Under the pieces are notes generated by a model. The model made no database searches. It was given only the letters and a program-made list of their open reading frames with translations, and was not told the DNA's origin. The translations under genes were made by a program, and so were the position numbers. Below are positions 61,341 to 64,000 of a DNA stretch of 64,000 nucleotides, one piece after another. Every line of letters begins with the position of its first letter. The first letter of the stretch is position 1. Source of the DNA: JAADJA01 sp963840975 (GTDB taxonomy: Bacteria; Bacteroidota; Bacteroidia; Bacteroidales; JAADJA01); the NCBI GenBank assembly GCA_963840975.1, contig CAWJBC010000011.1:248001-312000 (forward strand), written 5' to 3'.

Positions 61341-63314
61341 TCATTCCATTCTTCTTCCTAAATTCCTGAATCCTTTCCAGATGATCTCAACATCATTCAT
61401 GATCTTGTAATCACGTGCATAAAGCAGGTTGAGACGGTCAATGGTGTCGGTCGGGACATTGTTATGATGAAGTTGATCGGTAGGGTTTAGTACCCCTTTT
61501 TTTATGGGGGGTAATTTATGCGTTTCTGAATAATCTGTAAAACGATATCCTACCCACGATTTTTTTCCTGTTAAAACTTCAGCAATATGCAAAAGAAAAC
61601 CCAATGGTTTCCGGATAATAAAAATAACAACAGGCGAGCACACGAACAATACAAGTGAGGCAATGATATCGAGGAATCGTTTGCTCCGGCGGTTGTGTAT
61701 TTTAGTCACCGAATTCAGGTCAATAATATAAACATCGCCTATGGTGTTGATTGATTTGCTTCCAATAATGGAAAGGCTTTCGGGAGGAGCAATCTTGAAT
61801 TCAAGATGGGGTTCGCTCAGTTCCGACATGTGGTCAATGATTTGTTGAGCCGGTATGTCTTTTGCGCAAAAGATTATTTCATCAATCTTGTAAATATTTA
61901 TGATGTCCTTGATTTGTCCTAAATGCCCGATAAAACCATGCTCACCGGCTGGATTTTCAACCACACTTACCAAGCCGATGAATCCGGGTTTCATATCTGC
62001 CCGACGGATAAGTTCGGCAACCCGTTCAGCTTCTACCTTACCGCCTATGATCACAAACCTTTTGATCAGTCTTCCTCCTATACGATACCCTTTAACTTTG
62101 AAGAAATGCAGCAGGTACCGCAAACCGTTCATTGAAATCAGTCCCCAAATGGCGCCCATAACGATCAGTGCTCTTGAAAACCTAAGGTGTTCGGGTAATA
62201 ATGAATAAATGGTAAGGATAAGAATCGAACCAATGAACAGTCCCCTGAATATTTTAAGCAGATGAACGGGACGGTCGTATCCCCCGCTCAAAAAAACACT
62301 GTAAAGCCAGACAAAGATATAAAGAGGAATAGCCACTACAACTATTTCATCCGGGAATTTACCGCCATCCGGGAATACAACATTTTGCTCCCAAAATATT
62401 TTTATTTCGAATAGTCCGCCAAAAAGCAGTGCAGCATCAGTAAGTGGAAGAGCTATTCGGGAAATGAAACGGTTAAAGATTGCCAATACTGCCCTGAAAT
62501 AAACAGCAAGGTTTATTAGTATCGAAAACAATTTTGCATTCTTTGCAGAGAAATGTTTCCGTGCAAAAATGACCATCGCATTGTAAAAAACAACGACATA
62601 ATTCAGACTGCCTTTTTTTGTGCTTTCTCCTTTATAATGGATGATTCTGGCTTCGGGATAGTAATAATTTTTATAACCGGCTTTTATTATGCGATAAGAA
62701 AGATCAATATCCTCACCATACATGAAAAAAGTTTCATCCAGCAGACCTGTCTGGTCCAGAACACTTTTGCGCAATAACATAAAGGCACCTGAGAGAATCT
62801 CTACCTCATGCGTTTTTTCATTGTCTAAATATCCCAGGTGATATTTGCCAAATATCCGAGATTTTGGGAAAATCCGTGACAGTCCAAAAATTTTATAAAA
62901 AGCGACAGAGGGTGTGGGGAGGCCACGTTTCGATTCAGGTAAAAATTTTCCTTTTCCATCCACCATTTTCACCCCAAGTCCGCCTGCATCTTCATGTTCA
63001 TCCATGAAATTCACCACTTTGCGGAAAGTGTCGTCTTCAACAATGGTATCCGGATTCAAAAGAAGAATATATTCGCCCTTAGCCAACCGCATTGCCTGGT
63101 TATTTGCCACAGAAAAGCCGACATTTTCTTTATTGGCAATTGTGATCACTTCAGGAAACCTTTCCTTTAGCATTTCAACTGAACCATCCACTGAATTATT
63201 GTCAACTACAAATACTTCAGTTGATAGCCCTTCAACAGCTTTCTTTACTGAAAGCAGGCACTGTTCGAGGAAATACCTGACGTTGTAGTTGACAATTACA
63301 ATGGAAAGCTTCAT
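61341..63314 (-). CDS. Family 2 glycosyltransferase fused to a degenerate sugar-phosphate transferase
   Basis: About 657 residues. The N-terminal GT2 domain (LSIVIVNYNVRYFLEQCLLS, LLLNPDTIVEDD, FFMYGEDIDLSYR) is followed by four to five membrane helices and a Rossmann-like domain (KRFVIIGGKVEAERVAELI). The C-terminal part keeps landmarks of bacterial sugar transferases (RSKRFLDIIASLVLF, KKSWVGYRF, RLNLLYARDY) but lacks the central catalytic section. Probably makes a surface polysaccharide. ATG 63314 (MKLSIVIVNYN) is chosen; the longer frame starts with TTG. Confidence 0.88.
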   Translation of the reverse strand: MKLSIVIVNYNVRYFLEQCLLSVKKAVEGLSTEVFVVDNNSVDGSVEMLKERFPEVITIANKENVGFSVANNQAMRLAKGEYILLLNPDTIVEDDTFRKVVNFMDEHEDAGGLGVKMVDGKGKFLPESKRGLPTPSVAFYKIFGLSRIFPKSRIFGKYHLGYLDNEKTHEVEILSGAFMLLRKSVLDQTGLLDETFFMYGEDIDLSYRIIKAGYKNYYYPEARIIHYKGESTKKGSLNYVVVFYNAMVIFARKHFSAKNAKLFSILINLAVYFRAVLAIFNRFISRIALPLTDAALLFGGLFEIKIFWEQNVVFPDGGKFPDEIVVVAIPLYIFVWLYSVFLSGGYDRPVHLLKIFRGLFIGSILILTIYSLLPEHLRFSRALIVMGAIWGLISMNGLRYLLHFFKVKGYRIGGRLIKRFVIIGGKVEAERVAELIRRADMKPGFIGLVSVVENPAGEHGFIGHLGQIKDIINIYKIDEIIFCAKDIPAQQIIDHMSELSEPHLEFKIAPPESLSIIGSKSINTIGDVYIIDLNSVTKIHNRRSKRFLDIIASLVLFVCSPVVIFIIRKPLGFLLHIAEVLTGKKSWVGYRFTDYSETHKLPPIKKGVLNPTDQLHHNNVPTDTIDRLNLLYARDYKIMNDVEIIWKGFRNLGRRME

Positions 63315-63519
63315 TTCTGCCTGTTGCTGAATAATAATACGGTTCAAATTTAGCATATTTACTTTACCGTTCAATAACTCTGGTAAAAAGTATTTCCAAA
63401 GTTGTAAAACCAGAACTGATGAAATCCAAATTATATAAGCTAAACATGAAAAGTTTCATAAGTTTTTTCGTCTTGATATTTTTCTATATTTGCAAACAGG
63501 TAATCCAATACTTAAAACG

Positions 63520-63693
63520 ATGAAAGAAATTGTAATAAAAACATTAAAAGCAGCCCAGAAACCATTGCGTCCAGGTGAAATTGCGGAACTTGCCGGTATT
63601 AACAAAAATGACGTGGATAAGGCTATTACCGAATTGAAAAAGGAAGATAAAATTTATAGTCCAAAGCGTTGTTTTTATGAACTAAAGAAATAA
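63520..63693 (+). CDS. Small winged-helix DNA-binding protein
   Basis: 57 residues (MKEIVIKTLKAAQKPLRPGE) forming a single helix-turn-helix/wing: EIAELAGINKNDVDKAITELKKE, KIYSPKRCFYELKK. Resembles short transcription regulators of archaea and anaerobic bacteria. A TATATTTG element at 63485-63492 shows that the longer TTG start is too far upstream. It directly precedes an Rrf2-type gene. Confidence 0.8.
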   Translation: MKEIVIKTLKAAQKPLRPGEIAELAGINKNDVDKAITELKKEDKIYSPKRCFYELKK

Positions 63694-63725
63694 CCGCAAG
63701 GGTAATATTTAAGGATTAAAAGAAA

Positions 63726-64000
63726 ATGGCGCATGTAATTCAATTTTCCGAGGCAGCATTCATAGCTTTGCATGGAATGGTGATTGTTGCACAGTCAGAA
63801 AAGCAAGAACTTGTGAATGTTATCCAGATTGCCGACCGGCTGAAAAGCTCAAAGCATCATGTGGCTAAGGTAATGCAGCGGCTTGTTAAGGATGGCTATC
63901 TCAACTCGCAGCGGGGACCCTCAGGTGGTTTTGTAATGAAAAAAAGTCCTCAGGATATCAGCCTGCTTGAAATTTATGAATCTATCGAAGGGAAAATTGA
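63726..64000 (+). CDS. Rrf2-family transcription regulator, cut by the right edge
   Basis: 91 codons are visible (MAHVIQFSEAAFIALHGMVI). The winged helix is intact: VIQIADRLKSSKHHVAKVMQ, LVKDGYLNSQRGPSGGFVM, and the family-typical DISLLEIYESIEG. No cysteine is visible up to the edge, so whether it carries an iron-sulfur cluster like NsrR or IscR cannot be said. Adjacent to the small winged-helix gene, 32 bases apart. Confidence 0.9.
   Translation, partial: MAHVIQFSEAAFIALHGMVIVAQSEKQELVNVIQIADRLKSSKHHVAKVMQRLVKDGYLNSQRGPSGGFVMKKSPQDISLLEIYESIEGKI

Overview
The window is a chromosomal segment of a Bacteroidota bacterium, most likely an anaerobic or facultative member of the Bacteroidales or a neighbouring order. 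Several signs agree. Two secreted proteins end in a type IX secretion (Por) sorting domain. Promoters fit the Bacteroidota primary-sigma pattern, TTG about 17-22 bases upstream of TAnnTTTG. Most genes have A-rich leaders instead of Shine-Dalgarno sites. The succinate dehydrogenase is the three-subunit cytochrome b558 type. I see no insertion sequence, prophage, CRISPR array or rRNA gene.

Left part (1-16.7 kb): a truncated GTPase-like gene of the cyclic 2,3-diphosphoglycerate synthetase family, argS, a cation-diffusion-facilitator transporter, a large type IX-secreted beta-helix protein, a glucosaminidase with LysM domains, the sdhC-sdhA-sdhB respiratory operon, arfB, an S9 peptidase lipoprotein, an outer-membrane barrel protein and an OstA/LptA-like protein.

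Centre (16.9-32.2 kb, nearly all on the minus strand): the core information-processing block. In transcription order it reads rpsU, xer recombinase, hpf, terminator, tRNA-Thr(TGT), tRNA-Tyr, tRNA-Gly, tRNA-Thr(GGT), tuf, tRNA-Trp, secE, nusG, rplK, rplA, rplJ, rplL, rpoB, rpoC, DUF3467. The tRNA-tuf-sec-nus-rpl-rpo order matches the E. coli tufB/rpoBC region. rpsU and hpf, both encoding ribosome-binding proteins, have strong Shine-Dalgarno sites that the surrounding genes lack.

Right part (32-64 kb): housekeeping and accessory genes. These include tRNA-Val, a DUF4159 protein, rsmE, a TPR protein, an orphan HigA-like regulator, a two-gene unit of a sensor-domain nucleotidyltransferase and a metallophosphoesterase, and a molybdenum-cofactor cluster (moeA, compact moaA, moaC, MOSC-MogA fusion). 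They continue with an E2 acyltransferase, an exonuclease, a type IX-secreted subtilisin, trmD, rplS, a frameshifted dgkA, a sigma54 two-component pair and an M23 peptidase that is also frameshifted near its end. The rest are phzF-like, two MscS channels, recQ, a YciI lipoprotein, DUF302, a NifU-like scaffold, an Mrp ATPase lacking the usual CxxC, divIC, a glycosyltransferase fused to a degenerate sugar-phosphate transferase, and two DNA-binding proteins at the right edge.

The most useful observations are the Shine-Dalgarno sites of rpsU and hpf, the sensor-nucleotidyltransferase/phosphoesterase pair, the terminator abutting the tRNA-tuf promoter, the compact MoaA, the degenerate transferase fusion, and two C-terminal frameshifts (dgkA and M23) that are either real lesions or sequence errors. 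Several start codons were moved downstream because the longest reading begins inside a recognisable promoter or before a clear signal peptide.
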